Source: Orobanche coerulescens
Lineage: Eukaryota; Streptophyta; Magnoliopsida; Lamiales; Orobanchaceae
Direction: 5' to 3'
Length of the DNA stretch: 64,000 nt
Assembly: GCA_033398695.1 (NCBI GenBank)
Contig: CM065809.1
Location: 172,412,501 to 172,476,500 of the forward strand
Positions 53,984-64,000 of this stretch are shown in pieces; the stretch's first letter is position 1; the number at the start of each line of letters is the position of its first letter. The notes below the pieces were generated by a model. The model was given only the letters and a program-made list of their open reading frames with translations, was not told where the DNA came from and made no database searches. A program made the translations under genes and the position numbers.

Positions 53984-56352
53984 TGTAACACCCCCGATAT
54001 ATTCGGGAATAATATAGCGCCGTAAATCCTTTACATAAGGATTTACAAGGCTGAAGAATTGAACAAGTATAAAAGGATACTGACGAATAGAAATAACGGA
54101 ATTACAGTACATCAATTCTGACCAAATACAGAAATAGTACAATTGTTCAACAGAACTCAATATTACATCACCAAATTCAAAACATCACAAACGACTTCGT
54201 ACTCGAGTACTTATTGAAATAACGAATAAACAACAGATAAATAAACCCGGTCGGGACATCACTCTGCACCCTCGTCGTCATACAGTTCCAGTGGTTGTTT
54301 CCCCGCTCTCCTAGATCCTGAACACAAACAAAATGTTCACCCCCGAAGGGGTTAGCACAACGATGCTAGTACAAGTACCACAACATATTATTCATAACTC
54401 ACGAAGAATAATAATAACGTAAACGACAACATACCAACGAGTCTTCTCCTACGAGAAACTCAAACATAACATACACAACTGATATTCACAACATGATATC
54501 AATACATACACATGGTAATTCCATCGATCCAGCGTTCACTGCCTAGAACCCACGATGATCCCGTCAGACCAACCCGTGGTGGAAAAACCCGTCCGATGAT
54601 CCAATGCGCTAGCATAGATCCCCCGATGATCCCGTCGGACCAACACGAGGTGGACACACAATAACGACATACATGCACGACAATATGTATAACAACAATA
54701 CATAAAACAATTAAGGTACTTGCCTCGATTTGAAGACAATAACAATACTTCCACGAAAATGAACACTCGAAGATCGTCCTCCTCAATCAATCACGTAACG
54801 AGACCAAACCTTAACAAAAGAAAAGATATAGGATTTATCTCACGTCGTATGAATGTTTAACAATTCTATTCATGGCCAAAATTCATAAACTGTAATCTGC
54901 CCGAATAGCTTAGCGCACGCTAAGTACTCTGTGTAGCGTGCGTTACGTCTGCCCGATAGCGCACGCAAACAACAAAGCCTAGCGCACGCTAACGATGTAT
55001 GGTCGACTTCAGCGACCCGGCCAATCGACTTCGTCGATGGTCTAGCGTACGTTACGTACCAAACGTAGCGCACGCTAACTACTGCTCGATAGCGCACGTT
55101 AAATTGCATAGCATAGCGTGCGCTATTATCATGGCGATTCTTCTTTAGGCGATGGCTGTTCTTGCCATGAATGAAACAATGAAATTCTTCGTGATAATTC
55201 ATGTTACTTCCATGAATACCAAGTTCATACTCTTATGAATGATCTCGAGGATAATATCAATTTCAAGATGCAAATATACGTATAATCATCATGACACCAT
55301 AATCCATCTTGATTACAATTTCTCATGCAAGGTTGGTGATCTCCGGTTGATGTATTAGGTTCTACTATCATTATACATATTCGGACTTCATCTCGAGGTG
55401 AACTAACAATTCCGACTTATACGAAAGAATATTTCCTAAGATGATTCTTCCTTTAAGTTCTTATAACATCTTTTCCAAATCATGATCATAAAGATGACAT
55501 AAATCATACGGATTGTTAACTTCCGAATATTTCTCTCATCATTTGAAGTACTAAGATTCCAACTTCAAGGTTCCAACAATAATATCGTAATTGTAGACAT
55601 CCCAATCTTCTAAACATGATGTTGTTGAAATAATTCACTAATGAAATTCAATATCTCGTTAACACGATCATCATATCCATTGGAAATCCAAATCTAAGGT
55701 GGTGATAGGTTGAACATACCTTAATATGACGAAATCACTGAACCGTAAGGTAGAATCCAACTCCGATTGGTTGTATGCCTTTCCAAGGTGCTATTCCACT
55801 TCCATGAACATTCCACGTGATAACCAATGTATAAACATCAACAATATGTGTTCTAAGTGTATAGGAGTATTACTACAACTCTCTGAACTCTCAAGATTGA
55901 GGAAAGTGCGAAAGAAATGCAAGCCAACACGGTTGATGTCCCATTTATAACATTCTGCAATTTTGACAAGTTAGCGCACGCTACTAAGCATCCCTTAGCA
56001 TGCGCTAATAATGGTTGACTTCAGAATTTGTCCGGGTGCGTCAGCGGGAATCTTATCCGGACCCATGTCCCGCTGGCGCATGAGCTAGCTGTCCCGCTCA
56101 ATAATTGAGTCCTTAGCGCACGTTACTCATAACTGCATAGCGTGCGCTACTAATGGCCCGATAGCGCGCGTTAAGATACGTTCTTAGCGTGCGCTATCAC
56201 GAAGTTGCTTGAACAATTTTGCAAGTTTCTATACTTATGCATAATGATATTAATGCACTAAATATCATTCTCCAATAACCAAAATCACCAATCCAAAATA
56301 ATACATGGTTTGAATACAGATGAAATACACTGTAATAAATCCGGATATTACA
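53984..56352 (-). repeat. Tekay-3 right (5') LTR
   Basis: TGTAACACCCCCGATATATT to CCGGATATTACA, 2,369 bp. Palindrome clusters at about 54908-55130 and 55973-56200 (second cluster next to the TATA-like ATTTATAA complement at about 55943). TSD CATGT follows at 56353. Confidence 0.95.
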
Positions 56353-56357
56353 CATGT

Positions 56358-56875
56358 CCGGATTTGAATGTACCACACTCCGTCAATACCAGGATAAGGC
56401 GTTGGCATATGAGATCAAGGAAGCAGCCATGGAGAAATTTTCTAATCGAAAGCAGAAAGTCTGGTACTTTTACGAGCACAAGAACAATGAGGCCCGTAAG
56501 GCCCAGTCATCCTTTCACTCTTTCAAGAAACCTCCGCACCCGATTAGGAGCGGAAAGAACTTGAGCGACATCGACTATTACCGATGTTACCAGAAATGCT
56601 TTAAGCTGCGCCCGACGGCACTATCGGCGGAATTGCCCCCTTCTGCCGTGACTTGTTTTGATTGTGGGACGAGAGGACATCGGGCGGTGTTTTGTGAAGA
56701 GGCTGCGAAGTCTTTTAGAGCCCGTACACCACATCCGATCCGAAGGAAGTCGGTATCAGCAGACGCAGCAAAGTGTTCGGATGCCTCGGGAATTTTGGCC
56801 GCGGACGGCGAGAGGACAATGGGACCGAAAGGGGACATCGGCGCCGGATCTGCTCCCCACGTGCATGCGATATGA
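56358..56875 (+). pseudogene. Tekay-2 gag, C-terminal part with zinc knuckle
   Basis: Continues gag after Tekay-3: FECTTLRQYQDKALAYEIKE, a basic linker, then an intact CX2CX4HX4C zinc knuckle CFDCGTRGHRAVFC (about 56652-56693), which binds element RNA. After it the reading frame is lost and stops at 56873, in contrast to the single gag-pol frame usual for chromoviruses; frameshifts in the linker between knuckle and protease explain this. Confidence 0.88.
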
Positions 56876-57518
56876 GGAGGGAGACGATCAAGATCTTTGG
56901 TGTCGCATCGTGCATCGAGATCCTTCCCCAGCCAGTTAGCGTTTTATTCGATACAGGAGCTACACATTCTTTTATATCCTTGTCTTGTGTAAATTGTTTG
57001 AATATTTCCGGTTTTCATACTTGTGAACCTTATGTTGTTGGTTTACCGAGTGGGGAGAGGATTGTCGGAAACTTAGAAACTAGAAATTTCCATGTATCAT
57101 TTGGAGGCAGAGAGTGGCTCTCAAATCTGATCGTGATAGAAATGCAAGGAGACGACCTGATACTCGGAGACGATTGGCTTAATCGATATGGAGCAATTGT
57201 GAACTACCGAAGGAGGAATATCTCACTGATCGCTGACGATGGTTCCGAAATATTGTTCGAGGGGTGAAAACCGGGAAGCTCAGGAAAATTGATCAAAGCG
57301 GTGAAAGCTGTCAAATTGTTGAAACAGGGCTGTACCGGGTACTGGTGTTATGCAATGAAGAAAGAAGATGAAATTGTGGAACTTTCATCCATTCCTGTTG
57401 TGAACGAATTGGAGATGTATTTCCTGCCGAGTTACCTGGACTACCTCCACGAAGGGATGTAGAATTTACCATCGAACTGGAACCCGGAGCTACACCAATT
57501 TCTAAGGCGCCGTATCGT
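56876..57518 (+). pseudogene. Tekay-2 protease and linker
   Basis: Retropepsin-type aspartic protease that would process gag-pol: active site VLFDTGATHSFIS (about 56943-56980), then LPSGERIVGNLETRN and GDDLILGDDWLNRYGAI. TGA at 57265 replaces the TGG codon retained in Tekay-3. A lost base near 57406 shifts the linker into the frame used by the RT. Confidence 0.9.
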
Positions 57519-60293
57519 ATGGCACCTACTGAGATGTACGAACTGAAGAAGCAACTGGAGGAGTTACTGGACAAGGGCTATATTCAGCCAAGCGTTTCAC
57601 CCTGGGGAGCGCCAGTTCTTTTTGTCCGAAAGAAGGATGGATCGCTCCGACTGTGTATTGACTATCGAGAGCTGAACAAGATGACAATTAAGAACAAGTA
57701 TCCGTTGCCACGGATTGATGATCTGTTTGACCAGTTGCAAGGGGCAACAGTATTTTCTAAAATCGATCTGAGATCAGGATATCATCAGCTGAGGATTAAG
57801 GAATCTGATGTTCCGAAATCAGCATTCAGAACTCGCTACGGACATTATGAGTTTGTAGTGATGCCGTTTGGTCTCACTAACGCACCTGCTGTATTTATGC
57901 AATTGATGAACCGTGTGTTCATTGAATTTTTGGACAAATTTGTGGTCGTGTTCATTGATGACATACTGGTGTATTCTAAGAGCCCGGAAGAACATGCGCA
58001 ACATTTGCGGATTGTATTGGAACTTTTGAGAAACGAGCAATTGTACGCCAAACTTTCTAAGTGTGAATTCTGGCTAAAGGAAGTAATTTTCCTCGGCCAT
58101 GTAGTGTCAGCTGAAGGAGTCCGAGTAGATCCTCAGAAGATCGAAGCAATTATGGATTGGAAGCCTCCAAAGAACGTGAAAGAAGTCCGAAGCTTCTTAG
58201 GACTTGCTGGATATTATCGTCGATTCGTGGAAGGGTTTTCTAAAATCTCCCGCCCACTTACTCGACTCCTGCAGAAAACTCAAAAGTTTGAGTGGAATGA
58301 ACTGTGTCAGATTAGCTTTGATGAATTGAAGAAGAGATTGACGATGGCACCGATTCTATCACTTCCACAGGGAACTGGAGGATTTATAGTTTACAGTGAT
58401 GCTTCGAACCAAGGACTTGGGTGCGTATTGATGCAGAATGATAAGGTGATCGCTTATGCGTCACGACAGCTAAAACCTTATGAAGTAAATTACCCAACAC
58501 ATGATTTGGAGCTAGCAGCAGTGGTTTTTGCTTTGAAGATCTGGAGGCATTATCTGTACGGGACTCACTGTCAGATCTTTACAGATCATAAGAGTCTCAA
58601 GTACATATTCAGTCAGAAAGAGTTGAACATGCGGCAAAGAAGATGGTTAGAACTGATCAAGGACTATGACTTGGAGATTTTGTATCATCCAGGCAAAGCA
58701 AATGTAGTGGCCGATGCACTTAGCCGCAAGCCTGTTTCTATTCAGATGCTGGAGACGCTGACCTCCCAACTTAGCCTTCAACGAGAGATGATTCGTGAAG
58801 GAATTGAAGTATGGTTACAAAGAGTCCAAGGACAACTGTGCGTGATGGAGATAACTTCATCATTAACCGAAGGAATCAAATCTAAACAGACAGATGATCC
58901 TCTGATGATTCGGTTACATGATGAAGTGATCAAAGGAAAGGCCCCCGTATTCATAATTCATGATGATGGAGTTTTGAAATTTCAGAACCGACTCTGCGTT
59001 CCCGATGATGATGTTCTGAAACAGACGATTATGAAGGAAGCTCACAGTTCGCCCTATTCTATCCACCCGGGCACCAGTAAAATGTATAAGGATTTGAAGC
59101 AGAATTTCTGGTGGGGCAACATGAAGAAAGATGTAGCGGACTATGTTTCGAAATGCTTGACCTGTCAGCAGGTTAATATCGAGCATCAACGGCCTGCTGG
59201 AATGTTGAAGCCACTCCCGATTCCTGAATGGAAGTGGGAGGACATATCGATGGACTTTATCACTAATATGCCGAAAACCAGGTCATGAATGAACATGATT
59301 TGGGTGATAGTTGATCGTTTAACCAAATCAGCTCACTTTCTAGGCATTAAGGATACATGGGGACCAGAGAGGTTGGCACGAGCATTTATTTCGGAGATAG
59401 TTCGATTGCATGGTACACCGAAAACCATTGTTTCTGATCGAGACGGCCGTTTTGTGTCTCACTTTTGGAAAGCAGTTCATAAGGCCTTGGGGACCGAATT
59501 GAACTTCAGTACAGCCTATCACCCGCAGACTGACGGACAATCCGAGAGGACTATTCAAACGGTGGAGGACATGCTAAGGGCCTGTGCCTTAGATTGGTCA
59601 AACGATTGGGGAGTTCATCTACCGTTGATTGAATTTACCTACAACAATAGTTGGCATGCTTCCATTAAGATGGCACCGTTTGAGGCATTATACGGAAGGA
59701 GATGCAGATCGCCCCTATGCTGGGATGATTCGTCAGACTTGATCGGAACAGAACCAGAGTTGATCGTGCAGACTCGAGAGAAGATAACCTTGATTCGTGA
59801 AAGTCTGTTGACCGCCCAGAGTCGCCAGAAATCTTACGCAGACGTACGCCGTCGCCCATTGGAGTTCAGTAGTGGAGATCATGTACTTTTGAAGGTTTCT
59901 CCTACTCGGGGAATCTTTCGTTTCGGAAGGAAAGGAAAGCTGAGTCCGAGATATATCGGACCATTTGAGATCCTCGAGAGAGTTGGGGAGTTGGCATACA
60001 GATTGGCATTGCCGCCGTCATTGTGCCATGTTCATAACGTGTTCCACGTATCCCATTTACGGAGGTATATACCAGATCCCAGACATATCATTGATTTCAG
60101 CGAGATCGAAGTCGCGCAGGATGGGACGTTTGAAGAAAGACCGGTCAAGATACTCGAGAGTCGAGTTAAACAGCTGAGGAACAAACCAATCGTTTTGGTC
60201 AAAGTTCAATGGTCACGTCATGGAATGGAAGAAGCCACCTGGGAAACGGAAGCTAATATGAAGTCTAGATATCCCGAATTATTTTCATCTTGA
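57519..60293 (+). pseudogene. Tekay-2 RT, RNase H, integrase and chromodomain (one internal TGA)
   Basis: One frame of 924 codons with a single TGA at 59286, where Tekay-3 has [36 protein letters not shown], and the catalytic FIDD at 57951. RNase [42 protein letters not shown]. Integrase: zinc region H...H and CLTCQQ (near 59156), DDE core with [17 protein letters not shown] and HPQTDGQSER. The C-terminal GPFEILERVGELAYRLALPP is followed by a chromodomain (EERPVKILESRVKQ, VKVQWSRHGMEEATWE) that in this lineage directs insertion to heterochromatin. Stop at 60291. The TGA lies in the integrase core between two catalytic Asp residues. Apart from it the enzyme region looks intact. Confidence 0.95.
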
Positions 60294-60328
60294 GTTTCGG
60301 GACGAAACTCCTTTTTAGTAGGAGAGTA
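60294..60328 (+). other. Tekay-2 3' end and polypurine tract
   Basis: TTTAGTAGGAGAGTA ends one base before the 3' LTR. The preceding GTTTCGGGACGAAACTCC forms a small hairpin (GTTTCG/CGAAAC) that is also present next to the purine tract of Tekay-3 and of gypsy-1. Confidence 0.8.
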
Positions 60329-62691
60329 TGTAATATCCAGATTTATTACGGTGTATTTCATCTGTATTCAAACCCTGTATTATTCGGATTGGTGGTTTTG
60401 ATTATTGGATTATGATATTTCTTGCATTGATATCATTGTACATAAGTATAGAAGCATGCAAAATTTCTCGTGCAAAGTCGTGATAGCGCACGCTAAGAAT
60501 GTATCTTAACGCGCGCTATCGGGCTACTATTAGCGCACGCTATGCAGATAGGAGTTGCGTGCGCTAAGAACTCAATTATTGAGCGGGACAGCTAGCACAT
60601 GCGCCAGCCGGGACATGGGTCCGGATAAGATTCCCGCGGACGAGCCCGGACAATTCTGAAGTCAACCATTATTAGCGCACGCTAAGGAATGCTTAGTAGC
60701 GTGCGCTAACTTGTTAAAATGCAGAATATTATAAATGGGACAACAACCGTTTTGGCTTTCATTTCTTTCGCCCATTCTTCATCCTTGAGAGTTCAGAAAG
60801 CTGTAATAATACTTCTATACACTTAGAACACATCTTGTTGGTGTTCATATATCGGTTATCACTTGGGAATAATCATTGAAGTGGAATAGCACCTTGGAGT
60901 GGCATACAACCAACCGGAGTCGGATTCTACCTTAAGGTTCAGTGATTTTCATCATATTAAGGTATGTTCAATCTATCTCCAGACTTAGAGTTGGATTCTA
61001 ACGTTTTGGATGATCATGTTAACAAGATATTGATTTTCATAGATGAATTATCCAAAGTACATCATGTTTGGAATGTTGAGATGGTTAAGCCTTAAGTACC
61101 TTGATTATGATCATCATGATTCGAATTTTATTCCATTGAACAAGTAAAGGAAGCTTCTATCATTGGTAATCCGAATCTAGTAGATGACTTCATAGCAATC
61201 TTGGATTTGACTTTAACATCATTATTGTTAGATAAATCTAAAGGATTGATCATGGAAGGATTTATCTAGTATAGAAGGAACGTTTAACAACTTCAGCATG
61301 ATAATATTGATTGATATAGAGGTGTTGATATAAACCGTTAAGCCTTTTGAATTGTCGTATGAAGATTGTAGTCGAAATGGAATATGGTTTTATAATGGTA
61401 TGCATATCCTCTAATCCGAAGTTATTACTATCCGTAAGATCATTCATAATCGTGTGTACATGATATTCATGGAGGTAACATGAGTTATCACGGAGGATGT
61501 CATTGTTTTGATCATGATAAGAACAGTTTACTGCTCAGCAGTAAACTGCCATGCATAGATAGCGCACGCTATGCTATGAATATTAACGTGCGCTATCGAG
61601 CACGAGTTAGCGTGCGCTACGTTTGGTACGTAACGTACGCTAGACCATCAGACGAGTCGATCGGTGGTCGGTGAAATCTTGACCATGCATAGTTAGCGTA
61701 CGCTAGGCTTTGTTGTTTGCGTGTGCTATCAAGCGAGACTTAACGCACGCTACGAGTACTTAGCGTGCGCTAAGCGATCGAGCGGTGCATTTTATGAACT
61801 TTTGGCCGTAAATCAAATTGTTAAACATTCGTACGACGTGAGATAAATCCTATATCATATCTTTTGTTAAGGTTTGGTCTCGTTACGTGATTGATTGAGG
61901 AGGACGACCTTCGAGTGTTCATTTTCGTGGAAGTGTTGTTATTGTCTTCAAATCGAGGCAAGTACTTTATTTGTTTTATGTATTGTTGTTATACATATTG
62001 TCGTGCATGTATGTCGTTGTTGTATGTCCACCTCGTGTTGGTCCGACGGGATCATCGGGATCTATGCTAGCGTCTTGCTGGATCATCGGACGGGTTTTTC
62101 CACCACGGGTTGGTCAGCGGGATCATCGTGGGTTCTAGGCGATGAACGCTGGATCGACGGAATTACCATGTGTATGTTATGATATCATGTTGTGATTATC
62201 GATTGTGTATGTCATTTATGAGTTTCGTAGGAAGACTCGTTGGTATTTTGTCGTTTACGTTATTATTCTTCGTGAGATATGAATAATATGTTGTGGTACT
62301 TGTACTAGCATCGTTGTGCTAACCCCTTCGGGGGTGAACATTTTGTTTGTGTTCAGGATCCAGGAGAGCGGGGAAACAACCACTGGAACTGTATGACGAC
62401 GAGGGTGCAGAGTGATGTCCCGACCGAGTTTATTTATCTGTTGTTTATTCGTTATTTCAATAAGTACTCGAGTACGAAGTCATTTGTGATGGATTTGAAT
62501 TTGGTGATGTATTATTGAGTTCTGTTGAACAATTGTACTATTTCTGTATTTGGTCAGAACTGTTGTACCGTAATTCCGTTATTTCCATTCGTTAGTACCT
62601 TTTAATGCCTGTTCAATTCTTCAGCCTTGTAAATCCTTATGTAAAGGATTTACGGCGCTGTAATATTCCTGAATATATCGGGGGTGTTACA
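60329..62691 (+). repeat. Tekay-2 3' LTR, 2,363 bp
   Basis: Near-identical to 43426-45794, with TG...CA ends and TSD CGTAA at 62692-62696. In the second palindrome cluster (61558-61770) the palindromes are intact where the 5' LTR copy has short unusual replacements. A spurious ORF crosses its right border into copia-2. Confidence 0.95.
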
Positions 62692-62696
62692 CGTAA

Positions 62697-62937
62697 CGCG
62701 GAATTTGACTATGTACGTAACGGAACCCAGGTTTTTGAACAGAAAGTTTTGGAAATTTCATTACGTACGTTGCATAAAGCTTATAACGTACGTAACGACC
62801 TCTATCCTGTTACTTAAATAACCCGATCGACAGCTTTCTCCTCATTTTCTATCAAATCCCTATCGCCTCCCGTCGCCTCCCTCACAAACCTCCCACAAAA
62901 TCCGTCCAACTTCACTTATTTCCAGTCGATTTCCTCC
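62697..62937 (+). promoter_or_regulatory. Copia-2 candidate internal promoter (right part)
   Basis: Palindromes at about 62703, 62762 and 62783 and a TATA-like TTACTTAAATAACCC at 62810-62824, about 122 bp before the ATG of the third ORF at 62938. Spacing and order match copia-1 (TATA-like 6623, ATG 6750). Confidence 0.45.
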
Positions 62938-64000
62938 ATGGCAACCAGGACAAACAAGAAAAGGAAAGGAGAAACCTCCTAACCTCCATCCACACCATCC
63001 GGAGAACCTCAATTTCGCAATCCCCAAGCGGCGATGAATTTCAACGAAGTATTAATCGACGAAGAGGTAACTCCGAGTCACCATTTCGACTTCGAATCTT
63101 TAAATTCAGTGGGTATTGGAATTGAGGAATTCTTTGACATGCTTGGTATAAATCGTTTCGTTAGCCTTGCTCGCCCGGTTTTTGTTGATTGCGTTTGGGA
63201 ATTTTACGCAAATTTCTTTGTCACATATGACTCTGATGGTTTAGCTATTGTTAATTCTTTTGTCCATGGTAAACCATCATTTTTGATGCTGCAAAACTAT
63301 CCGAGTTATTTGGTCTCCCGAATGAGGGTTTTTGTTGTAAGGGAACATTTGCCGCTCCCGATGAAGATATCGATAATTTCTCTGATGATGAAAGTTACAG
63401 TGTGCATGAAGTTAAAGTTCGTGATTTCTTGACGTCTAGAGCTATGCTAAAAGTGAATACCGGTCGCTTTGAAAACAATGATTTTGGTCTTAATATTCGA
63501 TTGCTCCATGATGCGATTACTAGGTGCCTTATGCCTAAAGTCAATGCCCAGCAGCGCCTAGTAAATATTGACATGGAAATCATATACTCCCTCCGTCCAC
63601 CACCCATACACACTCTTTTGACCGGCACGGGTTTTAATATTTGAGTTGACTTAGTTGGTATGATGTGTTGTGAGTGGAGTAAATGGACCCACTTGTGTTG
63701 TGAAAGGGTAAAAAAATTGTCAAAAATAAACAATGCACATAGATTGTGGACAGATGGAAAAGGAAATTGTTGCACATGAGTGGCGGACAGAGGGAGTATC
63801 ATGTTTTGAAAGACCACCAAGTGAATTTTGCTTCAATTGTGTTGAAATGGTTCATGGAAAAAGGGATGATTTTCCACAAGAAAAGCTACGCCAAGGTCGA
63901 TTGTCAATGCAAGTCAGGAATGCCTTTCGGATCCATTCTAACGGAGATTTTCGAGAACGCAGGAGTTGATCTTTCGGGGCTGCACGGGGTCGCCATTCCT
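62938..64000 (+). pseudogene. Copia-2 third ORF (env-like), stops, frameshift and MITE insertion
   Basis: ATG at 62938 with a basic N-terminus (ATRTNKKRKGE), then TAA at 62980 where copia-1 has GAA. The core from 63034 (NEVLIDEEVTPSHHFDFE, GINRFVSLARPVFVD, EFYANFFVTYDSDGLAIVN) is shared with copia-1 at high similarity. A frameshift near 63280 moves the continuation; FENNDFGLNIRLLHDAITRC resumes in another frame (63402 onward). A Stowaway-like MITE splits it at 63587-63796, and the ORF then runs off the right edge. The role of the protein is unknown. Confidence 0.85.
63587..63796. mobile_element. Stowaway-like MITE, 210 bp, inside copia-2 third ORF
   Basis: Ends CTCCCTCCGTCCACCACCCA and, on the complement, CTCCCTCTGTCCGCCACTCA, with TA on both sides (63585-63586 and 63797-63798). 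Removing it and one TA restores the alignment with copia-1 at about 7388-7400. The inverted repeats are confined to the outer ~20-25 bp. Confidence 0.88.

Larger units (their letters stand above)
46745..56352 (-). mobile_element. Tekay-3: same family as Tekay-2, minus strand, nested in its gag
   Basis: LTRs 46745-49118 and 53984-56352, flanked by CATGT on both sides (46740-46744 and 56353-56357). PBS on the complement at 53967-53978 is a perfect TGGTATCAGAGC. Gag, protease, RT, RNase H and integrase follow in order on the minus strand, heavily damaged. At 9,608 bp it is close in size to uninterrupted Tekay-2. Its LTRs differ from those of Tekay-2 at many positions, so the two are separate lineages of one family. 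Confidence 0.95.
43426..62691 (+). mobile_element. Tekay-2: Ty3/gypsy chromovirus, plus strand, split by Tekay-3
   Basis: LTRs 43426-45794 and 60329-62691 with TG...CA ends, flanked by CGTAA on both sides (43421-43425 and 62692-62696). PBS TGGTATCGGAG at 45800, gag from 46030, protease, RT, RNase H, integrase with C-terminal chromodomain, and a purine tract before the 3' LTR. The chromodomain and sequence type fit the Tekay/Del lineage of plant chromoviruses. Without Tekay-3 it is about 9.65 kb. Coding is broken by a few stops and frameshifts only. Confidence 0.95.
36013..64000 (+). mobile_element. Copia-2: 5'-truncated Sirevirus-like element, host to nested insertions
   Basis: Same family as copia-1. 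Gag starts abruptly at 36013 (no 5' LTR, PBS or first ~25 codons). Gag is split by a solo LTR, pol follows at 40119-43290, the intergenic palindrome region is split by Tekay-2 (43426-62691), and the third ORF continues from 62938 past the right edge with a MITE inside it. Relative to copia-1 a 572-bp gag segment (equivalent to about 2733-3304) is missing; the junction GTCGAGGTACAAGC (about 40204) lies at a 4-bp AGGT microhomology. Confidence 0.9.

Overview
The window is repeat-dominated nuclear DNA of a flowering plant. The evidence is Ty3/gypsy Athila and chromodomain (Tekay-like) retrotransposons, a Sirevirus-like Ty1/copia family with a third ORF, hAT, PIF/Harbinger, Mutator and Stowaway elements, and a fragment of mitochondrial 18S rRNA. 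The species cannot be named from the sequence. Only one locus looks like an ordinary host gene: a two-exon BYPASS1/ROH1-like gene on the minus strand at 33041-35324.

Layout. (1) 1-14555: the 3' part of an Athila-type element (its 5' part lies off the left edge), split inside its integrase by a complete copia element (copia-1, 570-9340, TSD TCAGG). (2) 14556-23865: a minus-strand gypsy element with LTRs of about 3.5 kb that has gag but no pol (TR-GAG-like); its left LTR is cut by the Athila. (3) 23866-36012: the least LTR-rich part. It holds a dead hAT transposase, a Pack-type PIF/Harbinger element with a peroxidase fragment, a hAT MITE, a LINE/LTR chimeric retro-insertion, a Stowaway MITE, a Pack-MULE with an F-box fragment, a decayed minus-strand copia remnant and the host gene with a mitochondrial rRNA insert in its intron. 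(4) 36013-64000: a second Sirevirus-like copia (copia-2, 5' truncated) that received a solo gypsy LTR (36936-40113, TSD ACATG) and a complete Tekay-like element (Tekay-2, plus, 43426-62691, TSD CGTAA). Tekay-2 was then split in its gag by a second member of its family in the opposite orientation (Tekay-3, minus, 46745-56352, TSD CATGT). A Stowaway-like MITE sits in the copia-2 third ORF near the right edge.

How the parts relate. Target-site duplications give an internally consistent order of insertion. No LTR element here has intact coding capacity: nonsense codons and frameshifts are found in all of them. The most unusual signal is regulatory. Dense arrays of short palindromes, TTACGTACGTAA or TAGCGCACGCTA, sit just upstream of the predicted TATA box in LTRs of copia and of two gypsy families. 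Copia-1 and copia-2 carry a second such array plus a TATA-like box about 120 bp before the ATG of their third ORF, which suggests an internal promoter. Coordinates of LTRs, TSDs, PBS and PPT were read directly from the sequence; family names rest on recognition of protein motifs, without database searches.
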